Shown here: piece after piece, positions 1 through 8,896 of the stretch | Position numbering within the stretch: position 1 is the stretch's first letter | How the letters are laid out: the number at the start of each line of letters is the position of its first letter | Assembly: GCF_022763345.1 (NCBI RefSeq) | Contig: NZ_JALEGS010000027.1 | Span: 1-36,779, forward strand | Direction: 5' to 3' | From: Phaeodactylibacter sp. | GTDB taxonomy: Bacteria > Bacteroidota > Bacteroidia > Chitinophagales > Saprospiraceae | Length of the DNA stretch: 36,779 bases | Notes under the pieces: model-generated | What the model was told of the DNA's origin: nothing | What the model saw: the letters and a program-made list of their open reading frames with translations, nothing else | Databases searched by the model: none | Position numbers and translations under genes: made by a program

Positions 1-639
1 CAAGATTGATCGTAGAATCGGTGGGCAGTAGCGTTTCAACGACCACGGTGACCACAGAGTCGCATCCATTGGCATTGGTGAAGGTGAAGTCCTGCTGCGT
101 CCCGGCGGGTACCGGCGTACCGAGATAGTCCGCACTTTCACCCTCACATGCCGCGAGATTGATTGTAGAATCGGTGGGCAGTAGCGTTTCAACAACCACA
201 GTGACTATGGAGTCGCATCCATTGGCATTGGGAATGATGAAGTCCTGTTGTGTTCCCGCCGGCACCGGCGTACCCAGATAGTCCACATTTTCCCCCTCAC
301 AAGCGGCAAGGGTAAGTGTGGAATCCGTAGGCAACAGCGTCGCCACCACCACCGTCAGGATGGAATCACAACCTGCAACATTTGTAAGTATAAAATCCTG
401 CTGTGTACCGGCCTGGATAAGCGTGCCCTGATAGTCGAAAGCTTCATTCTCGCAAGCGTTGGCCTGCAGGGTGGCAGCTGTGGGCTGTAGTATGTCAATA
501 GAAACCTGCACCAGGCTGTCACATCCCCAGAAACTGCTCAGCGCACTTTCCAGAATGGTATCCTGCACATAGGTTACCCCTTCGTAAACTACCGAGTCAC
601 AGCCCGAAAAGCTAAAGCTCGTGGTGTCAGGCGTGCAAT
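1..639 (-). repeat. Tandem 153-bp (51-aa) repeats in the adhesin gene
   Basis: Units repeat every 153 bp exactly: the GAATC(C/G)GT(A/G)GGCA block is at 15-27, 168-180 and 321-333, and a diverged equivalent lies at 474-486. Each unit encodes LPTDST(I/L)xLAACEGE, then DYLGTPVPAGTQQDF, then NANGCDSxVTVVVE. Three full units cover 28-486; a more diverged unit with GCDSVVYEG and GCDSLVQV lies at 487-639. The two left-most units are almost identical at DNA level, implying recent duplication or gene conversion. The array continues past the left edge. Confidence 0.9.
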
Positions 640-3600
640 TCACCTGTAGCAGCCAGTCGGCCGGGAAGGCAAGGAAACAGCCAAAGGTGGTGGTATCGAT
701 TTCGGTGTAAACCGGTACCAATTCCTGTGGCAACTGCGTAGTATCCAGCTGAAGCTGATAGTCGCCCGCCGGGAGATTGGGGAAGGTATAGCCATTGGGA
801 GCGTTCGCTATAGTGCTGTTCAGCAGGCTGTTGTTTTGCAACAGGTCAATGACGGCCACGCTGTAGAGCGTATCTGCCGCGTCAATGATGCCATTATCGT
901 TGACATCGATGTACACCTGCCCTTCCAGCTGACTTAACCCGTCGAAGAGTTCCAGTTGTAAGGGCTCCGAGGACAGGGCGCAGCCATTCTCGGCAACCAT
1001 ATCCAGCCAGTAACTGCCGCTTTCGGTGGCGATGAGCTCGGGGACGGTGGAGGAAGGTGCTCCCAGCGGCAGGCCTTCAAATACCCACTGATAGGTGCTG
1101 ATGCCGGGGATTTCGGGCAGGCAGAGGGTATCCGGGCGGCATCGGCTGTAGCAGCCATTGGGCACCAGTGAAATATCCGGGCCGGGCTCAATCTGCAGGG
1201 TGTTGCTTTCGCTTTCGCATCCGAAACCGTTGGTTGCCGTCACGGTGTAGCGCCCGGGCTGGTCGGTCTGCATGACAGGCCCGGTGACGCCATTGCTCCA
1301 GCGGTAGGAGAGGGCAGGGTTAGGGCTGTCTACTGAGAAAGAGACCAAGGTGCCTTCACATACAAAACCACCGGGCGATTGGCTGATCTGTACTGCCGGT
1401 GCCGGATTGACGATCACTGTAAATGGACCTTCTACGTTGGTGCAGCCGGAGGCGGTTTCGGTTACTGTCACGTCGAAGGTATAAGTGCCGGCGGTAAGCA
1501 AATTGCCCCGTTCATCGGAAAATTCTATAGCGACCGCACCGATGCCATTCGACCAGCTGTAGGAGTAGTCAGGATTCGCCAGGGTTTCCAGGAAGACATC
1601 GGTACCCTCACAAATTTCCAGGGTGTCGTATTCATAGCCCAGAAGTTGGCCCAGTTCGTTGTAGATCGCGGCCCGGATGGTGTCTTCGGGGGCAGGGCGG
1701 AAGGCCAGTTCTACCGGGTCAGGCGTGTAAGTGCAGCCATTTGAATTGGTAACGGTAACATCGTAGATACCGGTTTGAGTAACGAGCAGGCTATCCCCGG
1801 TTCCGCCGTTGCTCCACGCCCAGGAGACGCCGCCCGGTGGTGCAACGAGTGCCGCAGTATCCCCCGCGCAAAATTGAGTGCCATTCGAGCTAATCATACC
1901 GCTCAGGTTATTGGGCAGAATGGTCACCGTTGCTGCGTAAGTGCTGTCACAGCCGAAGCGCCCTATGGCTGTCAGAGAGACCGTGTAGGTGCCTGGGGTT
2001 TCAAAGCGGTGGTAGGCGATGGTCCCTTCGGCTTCGTTAGCCTCCGCGCTGGCCGGGTCGCCGAAGCTCCAGAAAAGTTCTGTGACATCAGGCCCTGCAT
2101 CGGCTTCAAATTGTACGGCTTCGTCGGCACAACTTACGGCGGGCTGCGGGAAAGCTACCTCGGGCAGGCCTTTGACAGTGACCGGCCGGCTGAAGGTAGA
2201 GGTGCAGCCGTTGCTCGTGATGGTCAGGGTGGCGGTGTATACGCCCGGAGCGGTGTACAAGTGTTGGGGGGCAGGCAGGTTGGAAGTGTTATTCGGGCTG
2301 GCGGGGTCACCAAAATCCCAGGCCCAGCTATCGATCGCTGCCCCGTCAATGAATCGAGACCGGTCGGTGAAGGTCGTGGGCTCGCCTGTACAAACGGTGT
2401 CGGCATTGAAATGGGCGACCGCGTAGACTGTGTCGGGGCGGTAGAAAGAGCAGGTGGTCGCTTGTCCGGTACCGGGGTCTGTGAATTCTCCAACAAAGAA
2501 TACCCGGTAGTAGCCAGGGCTGGAAAAGATGTGGCTGGTTTGCAGTGTGCCAAAGGATACGTTCCCCGGGCCGCTGCTGGGGTCGTCAAAATTCCATACA
2601 GCAGTGCCTGGGATATAATTAGCAGACACGATGGCTTCGTAGCTGCGGTCGTTGCAGTCGCCATTGCTCATTTGCTGCAGGTCAATGGTGCCGGCACAGC
2701 CCGGGCTGTTCGGGAAAATGCCGCCGCCAACGCCGGAGCAATCGAGTACGGAAATGGTGTTGGAAAGGTCTGTACACCCATTCTGATCGGTCACACTCAC
2801 CTGGTAAGCCCCGAAGTCGGTTGCGGTGTACTGCGCGCTGTTGGTGCCTACGGGGTTGCCGTTCTGCAGCCACTGGAAAGTATACCCGGCTTCGGTATCG
2901 GTAGCGTACAGGCGGGTGGAAGGCGTCAGGTTGCAAAACCCATTGGGGTCGGGGGTGGAAATGCTGACTTCCGGCGCTTCATAGCCGCGGATGAGAAAGA
3001 GGGTATCTTCCGCACAGCCGTTAAAGTCGGTCACTACGCTGCGGTAAAAACCGGGGCCAAGGTCAGGGGTGTTGCCCAGGGAAACGATGTTGCCTGTTTC
3101 ATCCAGCCAAAGGTAGCTGTCGAAAGGGGCTGTGGTTTGAACCATGGCCGTTTCTTCCGGGCAGAGCACATCCGGGTGGTCCACCACCGGCTCCGGCAAG
3201 CCATAGACGGCCACCTGTAGGAGGGCGATCTGATCACAGGCTTCCATCGTAAGGGTGGCAAAGCCGGTGTAGTGCCAGCTTACAATAATATCGGCACTGC
3301 CATTTTCATTGATAATGGTGCCGGCACCAGCGGGGCTGATGCTCCAGTTGTAGTCCAGCCCTTCGATATCCGCTACACTGTAAGAGGTGATTTCCTGATT
3401 GCAGGTTTCGTCCGGCCCGCTGATTTGAAGCTCTGGGAGGGTATCCAAAGCAATAAGCGTATCAGGAGAAGTGCAGCCTAGTACGCTTTCCTGCCGCACG
3501 CTAATTTCGTAGGGTGGGGTAGGGCCAAAGCTTATATTGACCGGGTTGCCGATTCGGGTAGAAAGGGTCCCCCCATCGTTGATGGTCCAGAAAAAGCGGG

Positions 3601-5374
3601 CACTGTTCAGGTCGGATTCTGCCTCGTAAGTGTAAACCTGCCCCGGGCAAATTTGCCGGGCGCCTTGTATAGCCTCAATTGCTGGAACGGCCGGCAGCAC
3701 TCTGAGTACGGCGGAGGCCTGCATCAGGCAGTACCCGCTTCCGGTTTCGGGCGTGGCGGTCACTTCGTAGAGCCCATCTGTAAAGTCGAGGGGGAGCGAC
3801 CAGGTCCCGGTAACGCTGTTGTTGACCGAAACGGTGTCGCCGGTGGCATTTTGGAGCACCCAGGTGGAGGGGGCGGGGCTGCCGCTGGGGATGCTCAGGG
3901 CATCAATGGCTATAGTATCGCCGGCACAAGCTTCCAAAGGCGCTTCTATTAAAAGCCCGGGGGTGATGCGTATCGGAAGGGTATCAGCAGCCACGCAGCC
4001 CAGGTAGCAATTGTCGAGCTCCACGGCGACCCACTGTGGCTGATTGGACAGGAAATTAGCCCATTCCACCACGATTTCGTTGGTGCCCTGCCCTTCCAGA
4101 ATGGTGCCAAGGGAGCTGGCCGACCACGTCATGGCGGTGCCTTCGTATGGAGCGATGCTGTACACGCTGGTGGCTGCCCGGCAGACATTGGTTGCGCCGC
4201 TGATGGCAATGGTGTCATCCAGAATGGGGACTTGGGCTTCAAAGACACTGGTGCAGCTGCCAGGGTCGGGGCAGTCGCTCACTTCCAGTTGCACGGTGCC
4301 TGCGGGCCCTTCGTTCCATTCCACGCTGATAAAGTCATCCTGCGGGCCGCCACCGTCGATGATGGTCCCGTTGCCGATGATATTCCAGGTGTAAGTGCTG
4401 CAATCGGTTGCCGCCTCGTAGGTGCCAATTTGCCCGGCGCAGAGCGTGCCCACACAGTCTACGATGGGCACTTCCCCTTCTTCCACTACGATGGTCAGGC
4501 GGTCCTCATCCACGCATTCGCACTCGTTGAATGCCGACAGGGTAGCGGTGTAGGTGCCCGGCAGGTCGTACCGATGGCTGGGCTGCCCTCCGGCAGAGGT
4601 GTTCCCATCGCCAAAGGACCAAAAGAAGGATTCGGCGGCCTGGCTGTTGTTGAGGAACTGTATGGATTGCCCCTGACAGACAAAAAGGGTGTCGCCACTG
4701 GCTTCAGGCAGGGTTTTGAATTCAGCGGTGGGGATTTCCAGGACCTCAGCGCAGGTGAATACCAGTTGCTCTATTCCACAAGAACCGTTGACGAGGATGG
4801 AAAGGCTGCCAAAGCCAGCATCCTCCCAGGTGACTTCTACCCGGTTGCCGAAGATGGCAAAGTTATCGCTGCCGCTGACCTGTACGGCCTCAATGGTGAA
4901 AGTGCTGTCTGTTAATGTATAAGTGACGGTACTGCCGGCGCAGACCTTTTCGCAATCTTGTGTGCCGCCAAGAGGGTCAGAGCCGGGATTGGCTGAAGGG
5001 CAGATTAATGCGGCATTGGATACAACAGTGGGGGTGGCAGGAACAGCTGTGATATAATTCCAGCACCCCGGGAAGTCACCACAAACATCCGGGTCAAGGC
5101 AAGCTACCTCATAAATAAACTGGCCTAATCCATCGACTATTGGTCCATTGGTGGTATCAGCATCGTTAATAACGTCTATTTGGTAACTCTCAGGGTTTTC
5201 GATGAGCACGGTGAGGTCTCCTTCCAAGACATCAAAAAGGCTCAAAGCGGTCTGGCAGTTATCATCAGATGGAGAAACTTCAATCATCGCTTCACTGCAG
5301 GAAAAAAGATTTTGGGCGGTCAGACTCAGGTAGGCATTACACAAAATAGCCAACAAAAGAAAGCTCTTTTTCAT
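1..5374 (-). CDS. Giant secreted PKD/SprB-like repeat surface protein, N-terminal part (C-terminus beyond left edge)
   Basis: One minus-strand frame is open from an ATG at 5374 to the left edge (about 1790 codons, no stop in the window). It begins MKKSFLLLAILCNAYLSLTAQ, a clear Sec signal peptide with probable cleavage after TAQ. The mature part is built of Ig/PKD-like modules: WSFGDG-type motifs followed by H-x-Y/F...PGTYTATL occur near 4.6 kb, 2.3 kb and 2.05 kb. A GQVYIDVNDNGIIDAADT stretch near 0.9 kb resembles SdrD B-like or dockerin-like domains. Cys is frequent, as in exported Bacteroidota adhesins. The last ~640 bp encode tandem 51-aa repeats. Proteins of this build normally end in a gliding-motility type (CHU_C) sorting domain and leave by T9SS; that end is not visible here. 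Role inferred: cell-surface adhesion or gliding. Long plus-strand frames opposite it are shadows. Confidence 0.88.
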   Translation of the reverse strand, partial: MKKSFLLLAILCNAYLSLTAQNLFSCSEAMIEVSPSDDNCQTALSLFDVLEGDLTVLIENPESYQIDVINDADTTNGPIVDGLGQFIYEVACLDPDVCGDFPGCWNYITAVPATPTVVSNAALICPSANPGSDPLGGTQDCEKVCAGSTVTYTLTDSTFTIEAVQVSGSDNFAIFGNRVEVTWEDAGFGSLSILVNGSCGIEQLVFTCAEVLEIPTAEFKTLPEASGDTLFVCQGQSIQFLNNSQAAESFFWSFGDGNTSAGGQPSHRYDLPGTYTATLSAFNECECVDEDRLTIVVEEGEVPIVDCVGTLCAGQIGTYEAATDCSTYTWNIIGNGTIIDGGGPQDDFISVEWNEGPAGTVQLEVSDCPDPGSCTSVFEAQVPILDDTIAISGATNVCRAATSVYSIAPYEGTAMTWSASSLGTILEGQGTNEIVVEWANFLSNQPQWVAVELDNCYLGCVAADTLPIRITPGLLIEAPLEACAGDTIAIDALSIPSGSPAPSTWVLQNATGDTVSVNNSVTGTWSLPLDFTDGLYEVTATPETGSGYCLMQASAVLRVLPAVPAIEAIQGARQICPGQVYTYEAESDLNSARFFWTINDGGTLSTRIGNPVNISFGPTPPYEISVRQESVLGCTSPDTLIALDTLPELQISGPDETCNQEITSYSVADIEGLDYNWSISPAGAGTIINENGSADIIVSWHYTGFATLTMEACDQIALLQVAVYGLPEPVVDHPDVLCPEETAMVQTTAPFDSYLWLDETGNIVSLGNTPDLGPGFYRSVVTDFNGCAEDTLFLIRGYEAPEVSISTPDPNGFCNLTPSTRLYATDTEAGYTFQWLQNGNPVGTNSAQYTATDFGAYQVSVTDQNGCTDLSNTISVLDCSGVGGGIFPNSPGCAGTIDLQQMSNGDCNDRSYEAIVSANYIPGTAVWNFDDPSSGPGNVSFGTLQTSHIFSSPGYYRVFFVGEFTDPGTGQATTCSFYRPDTVYAVAHFNADTVCTGEPTTFTDRSRFIDGAAIDSWAWDFGDPASPNNTSNLPAPQHLYTAPGVYTATLTITSNGCTSTFSRPVTVKGLPEVAFPQPAVSCADEAVQFEADAGPDVTELFWSFGDPASAEANEAEGTIAYHRFETPGTYTVSLTAIGRFGCDSTYAATVTILPNNLSGMISSNGTQFCAGDTAALVAPPGGVSWAWSNGGTGDSLLVTQTGIYDVTVTNSNGCTYTPDPVELAFRPAPEDTIRAAIYNELGQLLGYEYDTLEICEGTDVFLETLANPDYSYSWSNGIGAVAIEFSDERGNLLTAGTYTFDVTVTETASGCTNVEGPFTVIVNPAPAVQISQSPGGFVCEGTLVSFSVDSPNPALSYRWSNGVTGPVMQTDQPGRYTVTATNGFGCESESNTLQIEPGPDISLVPNGCYSRCRPDTLCLPEIPGISTYQWVFEGLPLGAPSSTVPELIATESGSYWLDMVAENGCALSSEPLQLELFDGLSQLEGQVYIDVNDNGIIDAADTLYSVAVIDLLQNNSLLNSTIANAPNGYTFPNLPAGDYQLQLDTTQLPQELVPVYTEIDTTTFGCFLAFPADWLLQVNCTPDTTSFSFSGCDSVVYEGVTYVQDTILESALSSFWGCDSLVQVSIDILQPTAATLQANACENEAFDYQGTLIQAGTQQDFILTNVAGCDSILTVVVATLLPTDSTLTLAACEGENVDYLGTPVPAGTQQDFIIPNANGCDSIVTVVVETLLPTDSTINLAACEGESADYLGTPVPAGTQQDFTFTNANGCDSVVTVVVETLLPTDSTINL

Positions 5375-5497
5375 GGGATGTTTGTTGAGATTATGGAAGC
5401 AGCCAAAGGGCTTGTAAGGCCACCGAAAGCTGGCGGCCTGTCAGGTTAAGCAATATCTTTAAGCAGGGCTTTCGAGCTTTGAAGCCAGCAGGCAATT

Positions 5498-6145
5498 TTA
5501 CTCCTCAAAGGTCTCCAGTGCCTCAAACAGGTCATCCAGTTCATCAAAGGATTTATAGCCCACTTTTTCCTCTTCGCCCCCCCGTACGCTGATGCCCGCT
5601 GCGGCAGTGGTTTCCAGTACATCTTCCACCTGCCCGGCCGGGAAGTCAGCGCTTAGCAAGATAGGGAATTCTCCGCAAAGTTCCTGAAGTTGCCCCTGTG
5701 CATTAGACTGAATATCAGCCCATTTGAGGTTGTTCTTGGCAAAGTCGAGCACAAAGTACTGCACCTGGTCTTCGTTGGCCTTCATCTGGGTTTCGATAGC
5801 ATTGAGCTCGCTGAGGTCCTGTACCACCATTTCCTGAATGACGGGGACTTCTGCTTCGTGAAGGGCTTTGAGGGTTTGCAGGTCGGCGAACATGCCTACC
5901 TGAACGGCATCGAGCTTGAGCATATCGACGGCGCTCAGGATTTCATCAGTGGCCTGCAGGTTGAATTCACCCAGGATTTTCACGCCATCCACCCATTCGC
6001 GGATGGCCTCCATATTGGCAGGGGGGATGTAGTCTGCGGCTCCGGTATCGAGGTTGAAGCCCAGCCACTCCACTTCCCAGGCGGCGAAATAACGGGCATC
6101 AGTAAGGTTGGTCACGGCGCTGGCCTTTACTTTTGTCTTTAGCAT
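5498..6145 (-). CDS. TrpF-like (phosphoribosylanthranilate isomerase family) beta/alpha-barrel protein, probably not a standard isomerase
   Basis: The 215-residue protein follows the TrpF plan. The N-terminal strand VKASAVTNLTDARYFA matches VKICGIT..DA.., LGFNLDTGAADYI matches the LGF.F...S.RYI segment, and the end GISVRGGEEEKVGYKSF resembles the phosphate-binding GVDVSSGVE..G.KD turn. The catalytic Cys of KICG is replaced by Ser (residue 9), while an Asp (D134, FVLDFAK) sits about where the general acid lies. No other trp gene is nearby, so tryptophan synthesis is not supported by context. It is transcribed alone, divergent from the ATL gene, with a candidate promoter at 6225-6232. It may be a regulatory or non-enzymatic barrel; the fold is more certain than the function. 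Confidence 0.7.
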   Translation of the reverse strand: MLKTKVKASAVTNLTDARYFAAWEVEWLGFNLDTGAADYIPPANMEAIREWVDGVKILGEFNLQATDEILSAVDMLKLDAVQVGMFADLQTLKALHEAEVPVIQEMVVQDLSELNAIETQMKANEDQVQYFVLDFAKNNLKWADIQSNAQGQLQELCGEFPILLSADFPAGQVEDVLETTAAAGISVRGGEEEKVGYKSFDELDDLFEALETFEE

Positions 6146-6224
6146 AAACTAATAATGCGTGTTGCTTGTCAATATATATGGTCGATCCTTTTCGCTGAGG
6201 CGATTAATCAGCAGGCTCGCAGCG

Positions 6225-6232
6225 CAAAGTTA
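6225..6232 (-). promoter_or_regulatory. Candidate -7 element of the TrpF-like gene
   Basis: Read on the minus strand, TAACTTTG matches the Bacteroidota -7 consensus TAnnTTTG. It lies about 80 nt upstream of the start at 6145. The -33 side is weak (TGG about 19 nt upstream), so only the -7 box is supported. If used, the promoter reaches into the start region of the divergent ATL gene. Confidence 0.4.
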
Positions 6233-6251
6233 TAGAATTGAAATGTGAACC

Positions 6252-6596
6252 ATGGCACAGCCCTCCTATTATACTTTAGTGTTTGCCGTGACCCGGGAGA
6301 TTCCCCGGGGGCGGGTCAGTACCTATGGCGCGATTGCTGATTTCCTGGCCCTGGGCTCCGCCCGTATGGTCGGCTGGGCCCTGAACAACAGTTTCCACGA
6401 GGAAGGCATTCCTGCCCACCGGGTGGTCAACCGGAAAGGCGAGCTGACCGGGCGCAATCATTTTCCCACACCAACGTTAATGCAGGAGCGGCTTGAGGAA
6501 GAAGGTATCCGGGTGGAAGATAACCGCGTGGCTGACTTCGATGAGGTGTTTTGGCACCCTAAAGCCCTGGGCATGGACTACGAAGTGAATATCTAA
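6252..6596 (+). CDS. Alkyltransferase-like protein (ATL, MGMT-like DNA-binding domain)
   Basis: The 114-residue protein has the C-terminal fold of O6-alkylguanine-DNA alkyltransferase: IPRGRVSTYGAIA with the Tyr (Y25) of the helix-turn-helix, GSARMVGWALNN with the base-flipping Arg (R38), and IPAHRVVNRKGELTG. The acceptor Cys of the PCHR motif is Ala (PAHR, residues 54-57), so it cannot accept alkyl groups. This is the hallmark of ATL proteins, which bind alkylated guanine and hand the lesion to nucleotide excision repair. The gene is followed 17 nt later by the DUF2147 gene and is probably co-transcribed with it. Start ATG at 6252 gives the family-typical length. Confidence 0.88.
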   Translation: MAQPSYYTLVFAVTREIPRGRVSTYGAIADFLALGSARMVGWALNNSFHEEGIPAHRVVNRKGELTGRNHFPTPTLMQERLEEEGIRVEDNRVADFDEVFWHPKALGMDYEVNI

Positions 6597-6613
6597 TAAA
6601 AGTAAATACACAT

Positions 6614-7045
6614 ATGAAACAACTGATGTTATCCCTGGCCGTTTTACTGGCCGCAGCGATAAGCGTTCAGGCGCAGGATGCTCCAACCGGTGTATGGAAA
6701 ACCGTCGACGATGAGACCGGCGAGGCCAAGTCGCATGTGGAGATTTATAAAGACGGTGGAATGTACCACGGGAAAATCACAAAATTGCTGGAGTCTTCTC
6801 AGGACGAAGTTTGCGATGCTTGCCCAGGCAGCCGCAAGGGGAAGAAGCTGGTAGGGATGGTCATTGTTAATGACCTTGAGCCGTACAAGGATTACTGGAA
6901 GAATGGCACCATCATGGACCCGGAGACCGGTAACGAGTATGGCTGTTCGGTTTGGTTTGAAGAGGGAAAGCCCGATGAATTGAAGGTGCGCGGCAAGCAC
7001 TGGACAGGAGTTTACCGCACACAAACCTGGTACCGGGTCAGGTAA
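6614..7045 (+). CDS. DUF2147 family exported protein
   Basis: The 143-residue protein begins with a signal peptide (MKQLMLSLAVLLAAAISVQA, cleavage near AQA) followed by a single DUF2147 domain. Landmarks are GVWKTVDDETGEAKSHVEIYK, YHGKITKLLES, a CDACPGSRKGKKLVG segment with two Cys, GGT/MDPETGNEYGC, and a closing RGKHWTGVYRTQTWYRV. The fold is a small lipocalin-like beta structure and its molecular function is unknown. It probably resides in the periplasm. It sits 17 nt after the ATL gene; no functional link between the two is evident. Confidence 0.88.
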   Translation: MKQLMLSLAVLLAAAISVQAQDAPTGVWKTVDDETGEAKSHVEIYKDGGMYHGKITKLLESSQDEVCDACPGSRKGKKLVGMVIVNDLEPYKDYWKNGTIMDPETGNEYGCSVWFEEGKPDELKVRGKHWTGVYRTQTWYRVR

Positions 7046-7169
7046 TTTGACCGGAGGATAAAGCTTTGGTGGTACGGCGCTGAAAAAAACAAATTAAAAG
7101 GGCAATATAAAGGTCTTTTCTATAGTTTTATAGGTGATTTTATCAAACGCAACCACATCAAATTATTCT

Positions 7170-7409
7170 ATGAAGCAAAGCTTTACATCCAACCATCTCG
7201 TCAGGTACCTCTACAATGAGGTGACGGTATCAGAACGGCTCGGCCTTGAGGAGGCACTCACTCGGGATTTCGGGCTATTTGAGGAATACAGCGAGCTGAA
7301 GGCGGCTTACCGAGCCTTGCCGAAGGTGACGTTTAGCCCCTCGAAGCAAACGCTTCAGCACGTGCTGGAGTATAGTAGTGAAAGAGCTGCCCTGGAACGC
7401 TCGCATTGA
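7170..7409 (+). CDS. Small conserved Bacteroidota protein of unknown function (79 aa)
   Basis: The open frame begins at 7134, but the ATG at 7170 is preferred because the homologous-looking part starts MKQSFTSNHLVRYLYNEV. The protein is acidic and helical (VSERLGLEEALTRDFGLFEEYSELKAAYRAL), followed by LPKVTFSPSKQTLQHVLEYS. From memory, small proteins with this plan (..LVRYLYNE..E...L...L..L....F.PS..T...IL.YS) recur in Cytophagia and Saprospiria. The N-terminal half recalls the helical part of zinc-less anti-sigma factors, but there is no membrane segment and no Cys/His site, so no function is assigned. A strong hairpin follows at 7432-7469. Confidence 0.6.
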   Translation: MKQSFTSNHLVRYLYNEVTVSERLGLEEALTRDFGLFEEYSELKAAYRALPKVTFSPSKQTLQHVLEYSSERAALERSH

Positions 7410-7431
7410 GCGCTGGAACAATTACTGCTTA

Positions 7432-7469
7432 AGAAGCCCCTGGCATCGCAACGACGGTCAGGGGCTTCT
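7432..7469 (+). terminator. Hairpin, probable terminator after the 79-aa gene
   Basis: A perfect 11-bp stem AGAAGCCCCTG / CAGGGGCTTCT (7432-7442 and 7459-7469) encloses a 16-nt loop. Outside it, GCTTAA and TTAAGC can extend the stem after a bulge. A short T-rich stretch (GCATTTTAA) follows. It separates the small gene from the recA promoter. Confidence 0.6.
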
Positions 7470-7575
7470 GCATTTTAAGCCCCGCTCTTTTGAATCCCTG
7501 CCGGGTTTGCCTAACTTGAGCCGTGGTTGCAGGTATCCCTGCCTGCAATCAGTTTCAAATAAAATGTAGCGTTTG

Positions 7576-7607
7576 TTTGCTTTTTATAAACGAAGTGTTT
7601 ATTTTTG
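7576..7607 (+). promoter_or_regulatory. recA promoter (Bacteroidota type)
   Basis: TTTG at 7576-7579 and TATTTTTG at 7600-7607 match TTTG-N20-TAnnTTTG, the consensus of the Bacteroidota primary sigma factor. Transcription would start near 7615, leaving about 30 nt before the recA ATG at 7646. No obvious LexA-type palindrome overlaps it. Confidence 0.75.
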
Positions 7608-7645
7608 TTGAGCATTCAAACAAAATCTTGATTAAACCACACCAA

Positions 7646-8734
7646 ATGGCAGATGTCAACAAGGACCGGGAAGCTAAACTCAAGGCGCTTCAGCTGACAG
7701 TAGACCGGATAGAGAAAACCTACGGGAAGGGCTCGATCATGCGCCTAGGTGACGATAACGTCATCGAAGTAGATGCCATTCCCTCTGGCTCTTTGAGCCT
7801 CGATATTGCGCTCGGCGTAAATGGATTTCCCCGCGGGCGTATTGTAGAAATTTACGGGCCGGAGTCTTCCGGTAAAACTACCCTGGCTATTCATGCGCTT
7901 GCTGAGTGTCAGAAGCAGGGCGGCATTGCGGCATTCATCGACGCAGAGCATGCCTTTGACCGCACTTACGCCAAAGCGCTGGGCGTAGATACAGAGAACC
8001 TGCTTATTGCTCAGCCGGATAATGGGGAGCAGGCACTGGAGATTGCTGAGAACCTCATCCGCTCAGGCGCAATTGATATCATTGTTGTCGACTCCGTAGC
8101 CGCCCTGGTGCCTCGCAGTGAGATCGAAGGGGAAATGGGGGATTCCAAAATGGGTCTTCAGGCGCGACTCATGTCTCAGGCGATGCGTAAACTGACCGGT
8201 ACGATTGGCCGTACGGGCTGTTGCTGCATCTTTATCAATCAGCTGCGCGAGAAAATTGGTGTCATGTTCGGAAACCCCGAAACGACTACCGGTGGTAATG
8301 CCCTGAAGTTCTATGCTTCTATGCGGCTGGATATCCGCCGTTCCGGTTCAGCGATCAAAGACAAGGAGGGCAACGTAGTAGGCAACCATGTGAAGGTGAA
8401 AGTCGTGAAAAACAAACTGGCCCCTCCTTTCCGGATAGCTGAGTTTGACATTATGTACGGCGAAGGCATCTCTAAAGTCGGCGAGGTCGTTGACCTTGGC
8501 GTTGACCACGATATCATCCAAAAGAGCGGTGCCTGGTACAGCTACGATACTGCCAAAATTGCACAGGGTCGGGAAGCGGCTAAGCAGTTTATGATGGATA
8601 ACCCCGAAGTGGCGCTGGAAATCGAGCAAAAGATCAAGAATAAAATCACCGGCGTAGAAGAACCGGCGGAGGAAGAAGATGCAGGCGCTAACGGTAAAAG
8701 CAAAAAAGGCGCGGTGAAGGTGAGTAAGGAATAG
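7646..8734 (+). CDS. recA: Recombinase RecA
   Basis: RecA forms ATP-dependent filaments on single-stranded DNA for homologous recombination and SOS-type signalling. The ATG at 7646 ([15 protein letters not shown]) gives 362 residues, the usual length. The frame extends upstream to 7523, but that part crosses the promoter and has no RecA homology. Walker A is GPESSGKTT (71-79), Walker B IIVVDS (145-150), and [19 protein letters not shown] includes the L2 DNA-binding loop. The C-terminal tail is Glu-rich then Lys-rich ([22 protein letters not shown]). The TAG stop (8732-8734) is also the first three bases of a ~165-bp palindromic element, so the last residues may have been reset by an insertion. 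Confidence 0.98.
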   Translation: MADVNKDREAKLKALQLTVDRIEKTYGKGSIMRLGDDNVIEVDAIPSGSLSLDIALGVNGFPRGRIVEIYGPESSGKTTLAIHALAECQKQGGIAAFIDAEHAFDRTYAKALGVDTENLLIAQPDNGEQALEIAENLIRSGAIDIIVVDSVAALVPRSEIEGEMGDSKMGLQARLMSQAMRKLTGTIGRTGCCCIFINQLREKIGVMFGNPETTTGGNALKFYASMRLDIRRSGSAIKDKEGNVVGNHVKVKVVKNKLAPPFRIAEFDIMYGEGISKVGEVVDLGVDHDIIQKSGAWYSYDTAKIAQGREAAKQFMMDNPEVALEIEQKIKNKITGVEEPAEEEDAGANGKSKKGAVKVSKE

Positions 8735-8896
8735 TGCACTGTGTATTAAGTTAGTGAGTATTTTGAACGAGGGTATTTTTTCCTCAATCAAGGGCTGCGG
8801 AGTCTCGTAGCCTAAGCTACGAAGGCGAGCACGCAACGATGAATGAGGGAAAAAGAGCCCTTCAAAATGCTTAAAAATTTATTACACAGTGTACTA
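8732..8896. mobile_element. Imperfect ~165-bp palindrome (MITE/REP-like) at the recA 3' end
   Basis: The left arm TAGTGCACTGTGTATTAA (from 8732) is mirrored by TTATTACACAGTGTACTA ending at 8896. Inside, ATTTTGAACGAGGG is mirrored by GAGCCCTTCAAAAT, and TTTTTTCCTCA by TGAGGGAAAAA. The centre is a perfect TCGTAGC-CTAA-GCTACGA hairpin (8805-8822, axis about 8813.5). No ORF lies inside. Full-length palindromy, short size and an insertion-like position suit a non-autonomous element or REP-type repeat. It could also serve as the recA terminator. A related element with the same CTAA core lies at 36643-36779. Confidence 0.65.

Noticed and set aside
1775..3220. A 481-codon plus-strand frame, with other plus and minus frames in 1-5374
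   Set aside because: It runs opposite the adhesin gene, whose minus frame has a signal peptide, PKD motifs and repeats. The plus-strand translations have no domain features.
5417..5439. AGGCCACC/GGCGGCCT hairpin between the TrpF-like gene and the adhesin
   Set aside because: It has an 8-bp stem with one G-U pair but no T-run on either strand, so a terminator call is not supported.
7523..7645. 41 additional in-frame codons upstream of recA
   Set aside because: They cross the promoter boxes and show no RecA similarity; ATG 7646 gives the standard N-terminus.
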